A stretch of DNA of 64,000 nucleotides, taken from positions 31,418,029 through 31,482,028 of the forward strand of contig OZ025261.1 of assembly GCA_964019135.1 (NCBI GenBank), in the 5' to 3' direction. The translations under genes and the position numbers were made by a program. The notes beneath the pieces were generated by a model that saw only the letters and a list, made by a program, of their open reading frames with translations, was not told the DNA's origin and searched no databases. This stretch comes from Arenicola marina. Its lineage: Eukaryota > Annelida > Polychaeta > Arenicolidae. Of this stretch, positions 1 to 13,332 are shown piece after piece; within the stretch, counting starts at the first letter, position 1, and every line of letters starts with the position of its first letter.

Positions 1-330
1 CCCGACCCACACAGACCGCCACACTATGACCCGACCCACCCAGACTGCCACACTATCACCCGACCCACCCAGACCGCCTCACTATAACCCGACCCACCCA
101 GATCCACCGCCACACTATAAGTATAACCCGACCCACCCAGACCGCCTCATTATAACCCGACCCACACAGACCGCCACACTATGACCCGACCCACCCAGAC
201 AGCCACACTATAACCCGACCCACACAGACCGCCACACTATAACCCGACCCACCCAGACCGCCACACTATAACCCGACCCACCCAGACCGCCACACTATAA
301 CCCGACCGCTCCAAACCGCCACACTATACC
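1..330. repeat. 29-bp minisatellite upstream of GBE1
   Basis: About eleven tandem copies of a C-rich 29-bp unit (core CCCGACCCACCCAGACCGCC followed by ACACTATAA) run from the window edge to about 330. Units differ by single substitutions and one short insertion near 105-125. The array may begin before the window. No coding potential is seen. Confidence 0.9.
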
Positions 331-385
331 CCAGCAAACAGGTTAACGTCATGACAACGTTGACAACGTTATTTTTTGTTGCGAT

Positions 386-700
386 AACGTTGTGACCACG
401 TGAAAATGTATGTGTTTTTTTAACGTTGCCAGAGCGTTTTCAGATAACGTTGTCAGATATTTAGTCTGGTATCACAGTTGTGCCTTCTGTTAGAAACAAA
501 TGCCTCTATGATTAAATAATTAGAAGCATGACTGTAAAAGACAATCAATTACATATTGTTTTCATGATGTCTGATTTTTAAGGTAACATTGTCTGATGGC
601 GGTGAACTACCACGTGGTTACCACGTGGTCACAACATGCCTAAATGTGGCGTGGTGCATGGCGGTGAATATTTACTGCCACGTAGTTACCACGTGCGAAA
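386..700. promoter_or_regulatory. E-box cluster with a ChoRE-like paired site
   Basis: Four perfect CACGTG E-boxes lie at 397-402, 611-616, 622-627 and 690-695. The middle two form CACGTG-GTTAC-CACGTG (611-627), the spacing of a carbohydrate response element bound by Mondo/ChREBP-Mlx in animals. A second module at 679-695 reads CACGTA-GTTAC-CACGTG. The two modules lie in a roughly 65-bp tandem duplication that starts with GGCGGTGAA. They sit 530-840 bp upstream of the GBE1 start codon. Regulation of GBE1 is inferred from motif and position only. Confidence 0.5.
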
Positions 701-1163
701 CGTTTTTGTCCATGCATACGCCTTTGAAAACGTCAAGCGACGATTAATAATTAGCTGTCACAAAGCCTAAAATTATTCATGAAACATCTGTCTGGCTTTT
801 TCGACGATGCCATCAGAGGCACACCCACATAAACTCTTAAGTTGGTCACGTTATACAAGGATGATATGGAGTACCCCCTCCAAAGTACTTGAGTTGTGTA
901 AGTCACCGGGTTACGTCTAAACTGCTAAATCGCAGACCACTCAAAGAAGAAAGTTTTGCTATCATGCACGCCTTAGACAGACGCCTATCTCATGGAAGTT
1001 CAAATCCATACCATTAAGGTATTATAAACTATGTTAAGCGTAATTCAAGATCGAGAAGTGAGCTACGTTAAATATTTAGCAAAAGCCAGCAAGACTGCCA
1101 AGAGTTATCTTGTGAGTACGCTAGGAAAATTACCACAGTACTACGGTACGTTGTAAACAAACG

Positions 1164-1169
1164 CACGTG
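1164..1169. promoter_or_regulatory. E-box close to the GBE1 start
   Basis: A perfect CACGTG lies 57 bp before the GBE1 start codon, so in or near the core promoter or 5' UTR. No TATA box is evident nearby. Relevance is inferred from position and from the E-box cluster further upstream. Confidence 0.35.
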
Positions 1170-1225
1170 TATTATTCTGCTTCCGGTGACCTTGTCCGAA
1201 AACGATGCGGTCTTCAACATCCAAC

Positions 1226-4200
1226 ATGGCAGACGGGGACGCGACAAGTGTTGCTGTACCAGACATAGAAACTCTTTTCTCTGTCGATCCTTACCTGAAA
1301 ACTTACGAACGGGAACTACGGCGCAGGTGAAATATCTGAGGCCATTTTGCCACAGCTGTCACTTTCCCAAAATGTGTCGCTGTAATGTATGTCAGTGAAT
1401 GTAGTTGTGAAAGTTGTGAAAATGCGTGAAAATGTCATAGCCCATAATTCATATGATATGGGGCATTGCCAAGTGGCTGTCACTCACAGTCAGATATTGT
1501 CAGGTTGTCCATCCCATTTGTTACTTTCATCTTTTCATAGTCAAATTATTACTATAACGTGCAACCAAGTCAAGACTCTGAGTATTTCATGGTAGAGTCC
1601 TATAATTTATTATAATTGTAATATGCAACCAAGAAAAGACTGGATATTTTATGGTAAAATCTGATAACTCATAGTCATAGATAACTATATTGTGCAGCCA
1701 ATTCAGGACTGCATATCTCATGGTAGAGCCCTACAGCTAACCTGTGATTATGTATATATATTATGGGGATACTACAGTTGATCTTCTTTCAAGAAATAAA
1801 ATATATTATATAAATAATTTTTAGTAAGTAATTATTACATTTATACCTGATAAGATATAGATATTTGTTCTTATAGTTTCTGCCTTATCTGGCTATTAAA
1901 GGTCCATAAATGGTATAAAATATATATTGCATATATGATAATAAATGTGCTGCATGGGAATAAGCAGAATAAATATGAAATTAATTTATGTACCTGTACC
2001 TGTTAATTACTTATTACGTAGAAGGTGGCCATCCTGGTATAGTGGTTAGCACACTGGACCAATTAAAGATCAATAGGGTTAAATCCATGCCCAGGAACCT
2101 AATCTGGGGTGTCTTTCTTTAGTTCATCCTTCATCGTCCTGGGAGGTTCCTTAGCCCAGTTTTGCCCTGGCATGCATATACATAAAAGCAGTGTAAAATA
2201 CCAATTCATTTCATCTACTGGGTACACCAAATATAGTGGCTTATGAATGCAGCATTTTATTTGTATATAGATTTAAACAATATCATGGAATTATTAGGAA
2301 TATAAAGCAACTCTCTATTGATATATATTTGAAAATGATTTCTCTTCAGTGCTTTCATGACTTTTTCATGATGCGTATAATTTACACTTTTCAAAAGTAC
2401 TTACAATGGATCTAAATTTACATCATTTTGTACCTTCCAATTTCAGATATGGATGTTTCAAAACTTTATTGAATGAAATACAGACTAAAGAAGATGGAGG
2501 GCTGGATAGGTTCAGCAGAGCTTATGAAGAGTTTGGGATCCATGTCAAGCCAGATGGAAGTGTCTACTGCAAGGAGTGGTGTCCAAGAGCACAGCAGCTT
2601 TACCTCTGGGGTGACTTCAGTAAGTTAGGATCTCTGCTTCAGCTCTTGCATTAAAATAAAATGATGAAATTCTTGTAAATATAGTCATTGTTCTGTCTTT
2701 TTGTAAACAAGAACAAAAATTTGCTTATTTAAAAAAAACAATATTTAGAGGTGAAGAAAGTCCTACAATTGTTTGAATAGATCTGCTCACTAAATTGCAT
2801 AACTCACATTAATTGTTTTTGTTTTAATTTGTGAAAACAGTGTATTGTCTATCTCTCATAGCATATTAAATTATTGCCCTGTAATACTATAATATCTTTA
2901 ACATGAAATTTGTTCATTTATTTCTTTCCACTGTTAGACAAATGGGACAAGCATCAGTATCCATTCAAGAAGCTTGATTTTGGAAAATGGGAACTGACCC
3001 TGCCTCCCAAACCGGATGGCACCTGTATTATAGATCACATGTCTATAATCAAGGTTTGGTCATATTTTTCTTATATACTAAATATTATATTTAGTCTCTG
3101 GATCCGTTATTAGGTGATGTACTAATTAGTAGGAGTGCACATAAATAGCTTTGAAACCCAAATCGGAGTTTACAGTACCATAACACCAATATGAGATCAA
3201 AAACAGCGGAACGAAATATCTTTCTATATTTTGGCAAGGATTAAAGTGATGGTTATTTATTTCATACATAATATTAATTAATTCCCTACAATGTCTTCCC
3301 TCCAACAATTTCCCTGCAATATATCTAATTATTTCCTACAACGTCTTTGATAAAGTTATATGACGATAAAAATATTATTATATTAAATAATTTCCTATTT
3401 TTCTACAATGCATTTTTTAATTATTCACAATGTCTATATTAGGTTCTTCATTCCCAACAATATATTTGCCATTTGTTATCTCCCTACAAGATATTTTATT
3501 GGCCTTGCAGCTGGTTGTTGTTGACCCTGAAGGGAAGGAGATCGATCGATTATCACCGTGGGCCAAGTATGTAACCAGGCCAGAGAAAGCTGTTGTCTAT
3601 GAACAGTATTTCTGGAATCCGCCCAAAGAGGAGGTGAGTTAACAAGCTTGTTTTTGTCTTTGTACAGCGCCCAGCTCTTTATGCGCGAAGAGTACGGTGT
3701 TACTTCCCAAGATACAGTATGGAGATATTTTTATACCGTAATTTGTCGCATTACCACGATATGCTTAAATTACTGCGTCCAACTTAAACCAATTTCATTA
3801 CACTCTATTTGCACCCTTCCTATAGTAATATATTGTCTGATCCGCATAATACCGGTAGTTATCCATTTACGGTCCCTTCAAGGACAAAAATGCTCAGACT
3901 ATTGATGGGGCACATTTTGCCTTTAATGTTAATATATCAATTGAATGAAAAAGTCCAACTGTTTATCCTGGGTCAAGATTTTTCATTCTTTAGCTCTGCA
4001 CTTTGCAATCAATGCAACACTCAGCTTTAAAAATATGTCAAATGTGTCAACAAGTAGAACGAATGTTCAACTTCGCATATGCATATTTATTAGTCGATTG
4101 TTCTACTTCACACTTTCAGATCCATCAGTTCGTCCACAAACGACCCGAGAAACCTGACCGGCTGCGTATCTATGAGTGTCACGTTGGAATAGCTTCTTGG

Positions 4201-7200
4201 GAGGGGAAGGTGGCTACCTACAAACATTTCACTGATAATGTCATTCCTAGGATAGAAAAACTGGGTAAGCACCATATTTTGACATTACAAATATTTGAAG
4301 CATAAATTTATCGATAAGCGACTTGTTGCGCTGCTTCACCGTTCAATGCGTGCCTCTGGTAAAATATTCTTTTGTATCCACTATCAGTTGCTTTTATCAT
4401 ACATTCTGTTGCAGTAACAAATTGCGTTTATTACCAAAAGGTAATATATTACATAGTCTAGTGTCATATTACTTAGTCTAGTGTCATATTACATAGTCTA
4501 GTGACATATTACAGTCTAGTGTCATATTACATAGTCTAGTGTCATATTACATAGTCTAGTGACATATTACAGTGTAGTGACATATTACAGTGTAGTGACA
4601 TTACAGTCTAGTGACATATTACAGTTTAGTGACATATCACAGTCTAGTGACATATTACATAGTCCAGTGACATATTACATAGTCTAGTGACATATTATAT
4701 ATTTATTACGCATGCGAGCATTAGTTAACGTCATTTGTTGCTAGGTTACAACGCCATTCAGCTGATGGCAGTGATGGAACATGCATACTATGGTAGCTTC
4801 GGTTACCAGATAACCAGCTTCTATGCGGCGTCTAGGTAAGTCAAAGCCCTGAATGACCAGCCGTGATATACGAACGGCAGATGTAACTTCAGCTAAAACA
4901 TAAGGATGTTGGCTATAATTAGATATCATGGTTCCTTCTGCTTGTCGTCTGGGAAAGGAAGATTGATAGTATGCGTGAACTGATATTATATATCTAATTT
5001 TCTCTATAATAATAATATCTGGGCATGCGACAACCTCTTTAGCATATTGGTCGACGAATAGAGACAAATATTTAACTTCTATTCCTGTTGCACGCTCAAA
5101 CAAGTTGGTGTGGAATCCTTTAATTTAATTTGCATGAATAATGCATGCAATATATTATTGGCGTTCCTAGCCAATTTTAACCTTTGAAAACGATCTCGAA
5201 CTTAACAATTTATCATTCCTATTGATCTCCATTTCCACAGTATTGTTACATGCGATTTTGGTTTTAATGGTTGACTTGCCAAGCGATCGCAAGATTAACA
5301 ATGCATCTCAGGTTGACCCCGCCCCCCTCCCTCCCCCCCCCCCCCCCTATCCCCCAAAAGGCAATGTACAGGTTGTGGCTACGTGGCCATTGTCTTTCAG
5401 TCGCTTCGGAAGTCCCGAGGAGCTGAAGGAGCTGATCGACGTGGCGCATTCTCGCGGCATCGTGGTCCTTCTGGACATCGTTCATAGCCACGCCTCCAAG
5501 AACACGGTCGACGGCCTGAACCAGTTTGACGGCACCAATGGCTGCTTCTTCCACGACAACCCCAGAGGCTTCCATGACCTGTGGGACAGCAGACTCTTCA
5601 ACTACCAGGAGTAGGTCTCCCACAGCCGCTAACCATGGGGGGTTTGCTTTTAACGCGCCGTGATCAGTCATAAAGTTTTAAATTGAAATTTCCCGAGAAG
5701 TATAAACTTGTTGGGGAATTAATGTGTTTAGTTTCGTGTGTTTTAGTTTAGACGCTAAGTATGTTGATCAGCTTAACGGCTCAGCCATGTTGTAACACGA
5801 TTTTCAGCAGACAAAACATTTTCGGATTAATTTAGGAAGTCTAAAGATATTTTATTCGGTTGAGCTTTGTAGAAGTGTACGCGGATAGCTATGTCCTTGT
5901 CGATAGAGAATAATAACAGGGTTCTGAAGGATTTAAATTTGTCTCTAGGTGGTACACAGTTCTCTTATATGCGATGACATGATTAGAAACCATCGTATTC
6001 AACACCCCTTTCTCATTCTTCTCATAGTCATGATAAGTTCATGTATCGATCATCCAGGAAAACGCGTCTGAGCGAATGATACATTTAATTATTGGTTTGT
6101 TCCTCAAAAGGTGGGAAGTTGTCCGCTTCCTATTATCCAACCTAAGCTGGTGGGTAGAGGAGTATCACTTTGACGGGTTCCGCTTCGACGGCACAACCTC
6201 CATGTTGTACCACAGTCACGGCTTGGGTGAGTCTTTGCCTTTAGTGAATGTATTAATGACTTTTGTGTTTCGCAACAATCGGAAAAGTTAAAGAGGTGAG
6301 ACCTGCCATCCTTACTTTTTCGGGGCCGGCCCGGTGGCTCAGTGGGTTAGAGCCCTCGCCTTGAGTGTTCTGGCCACCTGAGAGCCTAACGGCACGTGGA
6401 TCGATGGTTCGCGCCCCGCCGTGGCCATGTCTGTGTGGTCGCAAGATCAAGATCCCATGTCCTTCTTCGCAAAGAGTAGGGGGTTACCCCCGGGAACATG
6501 GCTCCACTCTCCCTTCCTTCTCCCATTGACGAGCTATGACCAAAAGTGGTTAAAGCGTCCTGAATATACCACCAACCAACCTTACTTTTTTCGCAGAAAA
6601 ATCTGAGATCTTTATCCTTCATGAACTTTAACATTTGCATAGGTGGGGCTCGAACGACGCACCGGCCGCTTGGGCTGGTCTAGCAGAGCGCATTCGACAA
6701 TAAATCGAATTTTTTTTCTCGAAATTTGACTACTCGTTTTACTATATTCAGTAATAATTGTCTCATGGACACAGAGGCTTAGACTAATTTTATGTCGTTG
6801 TTGACTTTCTTCAGGGCAAGGATTCAGTGGCCATTACGACGAGTATTTCGGTCTAAATGCCGACACAGAGTCGTTGACGTACCTGACCCTGGCCAACCAC
6901 ATGCTTCACACCCGCTACCCCTTCATTATCACCATCGCGGAGGTAGGTAACCTGGTCAACCACATGCTTCACACCCGCTACCCCTTCATTATCACCATCG
7001 CGGAGGTAGGTAACCTGGCCAACCACATGCTTCACACACGCTACCCCTTCATTATCACCATCGCGGAGGTAGGTAACCTGGTCAACCACATGCTTCACAC
7101 CCGCTACCCCTTCATTATCACCATCGCGGAGGTAGGTAACCTGGCCATCCTTCACACCCGCTACCTCTTCATTATCACCATCGCGGAGGTAGGTAACCTG

Positions 7201-10200
7201 GCCAACCACATGCTTCACACCCGCTACCCCTTCATTATCACCATCGCGGAGGTAGGTAACCTGGTCAACCACATGCTTCACACCCGCTACCCCTTCATTA
7301 TCACCATCGCGGAGGTAGGTAACCTGGCCAACCACATGCTTCACACCCGCTACCCCTTCATTATCACCATCGCGGAGGTAGGTAACCTGGCCAACCACAT
7401 GCTTCACACCCGCTACCCCTTCACCATCACCATCGCGGAGGTAGGTAACCTGGCCAACCTTCACACCCGCTACCCCTTCATTATCACCATCGCGGAGGTA
7501 GGTAACCTGGCCAACCACGTGCTTCACACCCGCTACCCCTTCATTATCACCATCGCGGAGGTAGGTAACCTGGCCAACCACATGCTTCACACCCGCTACC
7601 CCTTCACCATCACCATCGCGGAGGTAGGTAACCTGGCCAACCTTCACACCCGCTACCCCTTCATTATCACCATCGCGGAGGTAGGTAACCTGGTCAACCA
7701 CATGCTTCACACCCGCTACCCCTTCATTATCACCATCGCGGAGGTAGGTAACCTGGCCAACCACATGCTTCACACCCGCTACCCCTTCATTATCACCATC
7801 GCGGAGGTAGGTAACCTGGTCAACCACATGCTTCACACCCGCTACCCCTTCATTATCACCATCGCGGAGGTAGGTAACCTGGCCAACCACATGCTTCACA
7901 CACGCTACCCCTTCATTATCACCATCGCGGAGGTAGGTAACCTGGCCAACCACATGCTTCACACCCGCTACCCCTTCACCATCACCATCGCGGAGGTAGG
8001 TAACCTGGCCAACCTTCACACCCGCTACCCCTTCATTATCACCATCGCGGAGGTAGGTAACCTGGCCAACCACATGCTTCACACCCGCTACCCCTTCATT
8101 ATCACCATCGCGGAGGTAGGTAACCTGGCCAACCACATGCTTCACACCCGCTACCCCTTCATTATCACCATCGCGGAGGTAGGTAACCTGGCCAACCACA
8201 TGCTTCACACCCGCTACCCCTTCATTATCACCATCGCGGAGGTAGGTAACCTGGCCAACCACATGCTTCACACCCGCTACCCCTTCATTATCACCATCGC
8301 GGAGGTAGGTAACCTGGCCAACCACATGCTTCACACCCGCTACCCCTTCATTATCACCATCGCGGAGGTAGGTAACCTGGTCAACCACATGCTTCACACC
8401 CGCTACCCCTTCATTATCACCATCGCGGAGGTAGGTAACCTGGCCAACCACATGCTTCACACACGCTACCTCTTCATTATCACCATCGCGGAGGTAGGTA
8501 ACCTGGTCAACCACATGCTTCACACCCGCTACCCCTTCATTATCACCATCGCGGAGGTAGGTAACCTGGCCAACCACATGCTTCACACCCGCTACCCCTT
8601 CATTATCACCATCGCGGAGGTAGGTAACCTGGCCAACCACATGCTTCACACCCGCTACCCCTTCATTATCACCATCGCGGAGGTAGGTAACCTGGCCAAC
8701 CACATGCTTCACACCCGCTACCCCTTCATCATCACCATCGCGGAGGTAGGTAACCTGGCCAACCACGTGCTTCACACCCGCTACCCCTTCATTATCACCA
8801 TCGCGGAGGTAGGTAACCTGGCCAACCACATGCTTCACACACGCTACCCCTTCATTATCACCATCGCGGAGGTAGGTAACCTGGCCAACCACATGCTTCA
8901 CACCCGCTACCCCTTCATTATCACCATCGCGGAGGTAGGTAACCTGGTCAACCACATGCTTCACACCCGCTACCCCTTCATTATCACCATCGCGGAGGTA
9001 GGTAACCTGGCCAACCACATGCTTCACACCCGCTACCCCTTCATTATCACCATCGCGGAGGTAGGTAACCTGGTCAACCACATGCTTCACACTCGCTACC
9101 CCTTCATTATCACCATCGCGGAGGTAGGTAGCCTGGCCAACCACGTGCTTCACACCCGCTACCTCTTCATCATCACCATCGCGGAGGTAGGTAACCTGGC
9201 CAACCACATGCTTCACACACGCTACCCCTTCATTATCACCATCGCGGAGGTAGGTAACCTGGCCAACCTTCACACCCGCTACCCCTTCATTATCACCATC
9301 GCGGAGGTAGGTAACCTGGCCAACCTTCACACCCGCTACCCCTTCATCATCACCATCGCGGAGGTAGGTAACCTGGCCAACCTTCACACCCGCTACCCCT
9401 TCATCATCACCATCGCGGAGGTAGGTAACCTGGCCAACCACATGCTTCACACCCGCTACCCCTTCATTATCACCATCGCGGAGGTAGGTAACCTGGCCAA
9501 CCACATGCTTCACACCCGCTACCCCTTCACCATCACCATCTCGGAGGTAGGTAACCTGGCCAACCACATGCTTCACACCCGCTACCCCTTCATTATCACC
9601 ATCGCGGAGGTAGGTAACCTGGCCAACCACGTGCTTCACACCCGCTACCTCTTCATCATCACCATCGCGGAGGTAGGTAACCTGGCCAACCACATGCTTC
9701 ACACCCGCTACCCCTTCATTATCACCATCGCGGAGGTAGGTAACCTGGCCAACCACGTGCTTCACACCCGCTACCTCTTCATCATCACCATCGCGGAGGT
9801 AGGTAACCTGGTCAACCACATGCATCACACCCGCTACCCCTCCATTATCACCATCGCGGAGGTAGGTAACCTGGTCAACCACATGCTTCACACCCGCTAC
9901 CCCTTCATTATCACCATCGCGGAGGTAGGTAACCTGGTCAACCACATGCTTCACACCCGCTACCTCTTCATTATCACCATCGCGGAGGTAGGTAACCTGG
10001 TCAACCACATGCTTCACACACGCTACCCCTTCATTATCACCAGCGCGGAGGTAGGTAACCTGGTCAACCACATGCTTTAAGCGCACTGGGCCATCACCAT
10101 ATGTATCTCGATGTGAATGGATGAAAGGGGATGGCGATATACGTTGCTTTGGAAAGGAATGGTATCTGCTCCTTAAAGATGTCGTGAATTGACACATATT

Positions 10201-13200
10201 CCTGCTTTGGTTTTGAGAATAAAATTTGGCGGCGCACAATATTCTAGCTTACTTCTGTAGTGCATGTATAAAGCCTGAAGTATAAATAGGCATATATATC
10301 TATAAACGTATATTCGAATAATATATTATTCTATACATGTACGTATATTCGAATAATATATTATTCTATACATGTACGTATATTCGAATAATAGATTTAT
10401 ACTATAGCAATATTTAACAATTAACCGTGTAACTTCTCGCCGTAGGAGGTGTCAGGAATGCCAGCTCTGTGCCGACCGGTCAGCGAGGGTGGGCAAGGAT
10501 TCGACTACAAGCTGGCCATGGCTATACCAGACATGTGGATTAAGGTATTCAGTTGATCTATTTGACGTCTAACTACACTTTCAACTTGTAAAGCTATCCA
10601 GTGCCAACTGTCTTAAGGGGATTGTTATTAACTATCAATTAATGATCTAGTAACAGTTTTGGGGCCAGTTGGCCAATACGCTTTAATATTTCAATTCCAA
10701 CTCTGACACATGTATGTTAACATACCAAGTTGACCAATAGAAAGTATCTTGATTACGATATGAGTTTGAACTTTCAAAATATATTAATAATGTTATTTAC
10801 TTAGTTTTGATTTAGAAAACACCATTACCTTTGTTGCGTATTTGTGTGACATAACAATGCACGCCACTGTAATTAATCAGTAAAACAAACACATAATTTG
10901 TCGATACCTTGGCAGCTCCTCAAGGAGAAGTCGGATGACGACTGGGAGCTGACCAGCATCACGTGGACGTTAATCAACCGTCGTCATGGCGAGAAGCACG
11001 TGGCTTACGCCGAGTCACATGACCAGGCCCTGGTGGGCGACAAGACGCTAGCCTTCTGGTTGATGGACAAAGAGATGTACACACACATGTCGGTAAGATA
11101 AGATAAGATAAAATAAGATAAAATGAGATGAAGTTTTATTTAACGTCGGTTATGTAACAGTCAACAATAAACATTAGGGCAAGTGCTATTGACCGACAAT
11201 GATAAAATGACATGAGCGGATGAGATATATGTACATATAATCATGAAACTATAACAATCATTGCAAACCTTATCCATTAGCTATGTTGCATAATGTGCAC
11301 GAATTACAGTGACACATGAACACACCCGAGGTTGTTTTAAATTCCTTGGCAGGTAATGTCTGAGCCCAACCTGATCGTGGACAGGGGGATGGCTCTGCAC
11401 AAGATGATCCGACTCATCAGCCACGCCTTGGGCGGCGAGGGATATCTAAACTTCATAGGTACACAGACAACAGGGGCAAACAACCATATATTTATAGATT
11501 ATCATGCGGTCTATATGTCACGGAGGCAAATTTAATGGTCCAATATTTAATGTGTAGCTCTGTTAAACAAGAAACTGGAACTTGTAGGATTTTGGTCACC
11601 TAATTAAACTCCGGTTCAGCTTGCATACTTGAGTCATCAGGCCTTAAGAGTGATGTTATAAATCTGGCTGTATTTGTTATCAGACCAAGAGTTGGATCCC
11701 TAGTTATATATATTAACTGTGGCAACATTGGTAATCATGCAATGCAATTGGCTATTCACAATAATACTGTAATTCTGGTTACTTAGATTGATTTTACGGG
11801 GTTTCATCACTGGAAGCGATATTAAAGGTGGCTGTCTGTGTCTTCAGGCAATGAGTTTGGCCACCCAGAGTGGTTAGACTTCCCCCGGGTTGGGAACAAC
11901 GAGAGCTACCACTACTGTCGCCGACAGTGGAACCTGGTGGACGACAAAGTACTCAAGTATCAGTTCCTCAACAACTTTGACGAGGATATGCAACACCTTG
12001 AGCAGAAATACGGCTGGTTGGCTTCCCCGCAGGTAACAGTCCGACTTTTGGAGCCCGGGATGTTGTTATTACACTCATAGGGTTAAACTGATTAATAATT
12101 GTGCAATTGTTACACGTTCTGGTTCTTGTCTAATGTCTCTTATGGTGACATTTTCCTCGTAGTCTCTATTGCTCGTGAAGATGAGCGAGTCAATTACCAA
12201 TCATACAGCTTTTTCCACCATTGTAACTTCTGTGTCCTTGGGGATACGATAATTTAGCCTGTGATTTGTTTGGCACATAGAGAGAATTAGGCTTCACACA
12301 TAAGTTCATCAGTGAGTTACAATTACTGATTAATGATTTGTAGTGTAGTTTGCTATAGTAAGACTCTCCCCCCCCCCCCTGCAGGCGTACATCAGCCGTA
12401 AGCACAATGGAGACAAGATTGTGGTGTTCGAGCGCGCCGGCCTCGTCTGGGTATTCAACCTACACCCCAGTCAGAGCTTCACCGACTACAAGATCGGCGT
12501 CCATGAACCGGGAGTGTATCCTTTCATAGCTAGGATATACGAAAAAAAAACCACGCTACACCCCTGCCCCCACAGCGGCCGCCACCCACGCCACTCCCCC
12601 TGCCCAACCCCGCAGACCAAACCGAACGTATCGGCCGGTCGACCACCGAAATCGGGTCTAAGCAAAACTTTTAGGCACCAGAATTGCCACATTCTTGGCT
12701 TAAGCCCAAACTTAAAGGCTCAACATTATTCATTTATTTCCAAAAATTGGGTGATTTTGGTCTAAGTGGTATTTAAGGGTACTGTATAATGATCTCAGAT
12801 GAAAAAAAGGCTACGAATGCCTGCCAGACAACTCTTAACACTGTTTGTTAAGTATATCTCTCTCCAGTCTGCACGAGCATGTATGGCCTTCTCTGCGGGG
12901 GCTCACTCATGACTTTCATTACAATGAACGTTAGCTGAATTATCCTTAATGTATTTAAGTTACAAAATTGTGCTGGACACGGACTGTGAGCGCTTTGGAG
13001 GTCACAAGAGACTGGATCCAAGCGTGGAGTATCAGTCCTTCCCGGAACCTTGGGATAACCGACACAACCACATGTTTGTAAGTACATATACTCTGGTCGA
13101 CGTGGTCGGGCAAGGACTGGGCAGGTAACAGATGTCTTGCCATAGGGGCATAGGCTTTATAAAATGTATCTTTACCGTGGATAAATTTGCGCTATTGTTG

Positions 13201-13332
13201 CTACTACTAGTACTTCTTATGAAGATAGCAGGTTACCTAACGCCTAAATGCCTTTGTCGTAACCTTCTGTCTCTGCTATTGTAGGTATACTCACCGAGTC
13301 GTACGGCGATTGTACTGGCCAAGGTCAGATAG
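1226..13332 (+). CDS. GBE1: 1,4-alpha-glucan (glycogen) branching enzyme, 16 coding exons
   Basis: Cytosolic GH13 enzyme that moves short alpha-1,4-glucan chains to alpha-1,6 branch points in glycogen synthesis. Exons: 1226-1326, 2447-2619, 2938-3053, 3511-3633, 4120-4264, 4745-4835, 5401-5610, 6111-6226, 6815-6942, 10446-10544, 10916-11092, 11353-11458, 11848-12032, 12385-12515, 12960-13077, 13285-13332. They sum to 2067 nt, 688 codons plus stop; human GBE1 has 702. The N-terminus aligns with the human one (SVDPYLKTY). An N-terminal CBM48 region (YCKEWCPRA) precedes the GH13 barrel. Expected catalytic residues are Asp346 in DGFRFDG, Glu401 in ITIAE and Asp470 in AESHDQ; their spacing of 55 and 69 residues equals the human spacing. 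Glu401 is the last codon of exon 9, and that exon end plus its donor is amplified 51-fold in the intron. Family assignment is certain; exon edges rest on manual splicing. Confidence 0.95.
2027..2215 (+). mobile_element. tRNA-derived SINE (family A) in GBE1 intron 1
   Basis: The head carries a pol III A-box-like TGGTATAGTGGTTAGCA and a weak B box (GGGTTAAATCC). The body has TTCATCGTCCTGGGAGG, shared with the minus-strand element at 50632-50757. This identifies a dispersed SINE family whose head resembles Glu/Asp/Gly tRNAs. Confidence 0.7.
4437..4700. repeat. Irregular AT-rich minisatellite in GBE1 intron 5
   Basis: Tandem copies of a 16-22 bp unit built on CATATTACATAGTCTAGTG; some units lack the CATAG part. 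The array ends about 45 bp before exon 6, so it sits next to the branch-point region of that acceptor. Confidence 0.85.
6320..6590 (+). mobile_element. tRNA-derived SINE (family C) in GBE1 intron 8
   Basis: Best-preserved copy of this family. The A-box region is GTGGCTCAGTGGGTTAG near 6331 and the B box is GGTTCGCGCCC near 6405. The body includes CTTCTTCGCAAAGAGTAGGG and CTCCCATTGACGAGC, and the end is ACCAACCAACC. Related copies lie at 24185-24590 (nested pair) and 28645-28805. Confidence 0.75.
6640..6715 (-). mobile_element. tRNA-derived SINE head (family D), antisense, GBE1 intron 8
   Basis: On the minus strand this has a B-box-like GTTCGAGCCCCACC preceded by CCCAAGCGGCCGGTGCG. Matching sequence is found at 24185-24260 (+) and 52681-52757 (-), so it is a dispersed tRNA-related element. 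Only a fragment is recognisable here. Confidence 0.55.
6895..10080 (+). repeat. 51-unit array made of GBE1 exon 9 end plus its splice donor
   Basis: Fifty-one tandem units cover 6895-10065: 44 of 63 bp and 7 of 57 bp (44x63 + 7x57 = 3171, the exact span), then a 15-base partial unit ending in TAA. Unit 1 is the true end of exon 9. Each unit holds codons for [16 protein letters not shown], then a donor GCGGAG/GTAGGT, then GTAGGTAACCTGGCC. The 57-bp units lack six bases (His-Met), so every unit keeps the GBE1 frame with no internal stop. Differences between units are a mix of silent and replacement changes (Ala/Val, Pro/Leu, Ile/Thr, Met/Val), which looks like neutral minisatellite drift. The antisense strand is open too, simply because the unit lacks stops. 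Confidence 0.97.
10300..10400. repeat. AT-rich 35-bp repeat, GBE1 intron 9
   Basis: About 2.5 copies of a unit containing GTATATTCGAATAATA and ATTCTATACATGTAC. It lies between the 63-bp array and the exon 10 acceptor at 10445. Confidence 0.75.

Noticed and set aside
5611..5616. Apparent in-frame stop (TAG) at the end of GBE1 exon 7
   Set aside because: The donor is GTAGGT at 5611, so the TAG is intronic; joining GA to the G at 6111 restores Glu-Trp, as in the family.
6853..10239. A 1128-codon minus-strand frame and a 1068-codon plus-strand frame
   Set aside because: Both are by-products of a stop-free 63-bp unit. The plus frame is GBE1 exon 9 read through its donors; the minus frame has no start context, motif or splice support.
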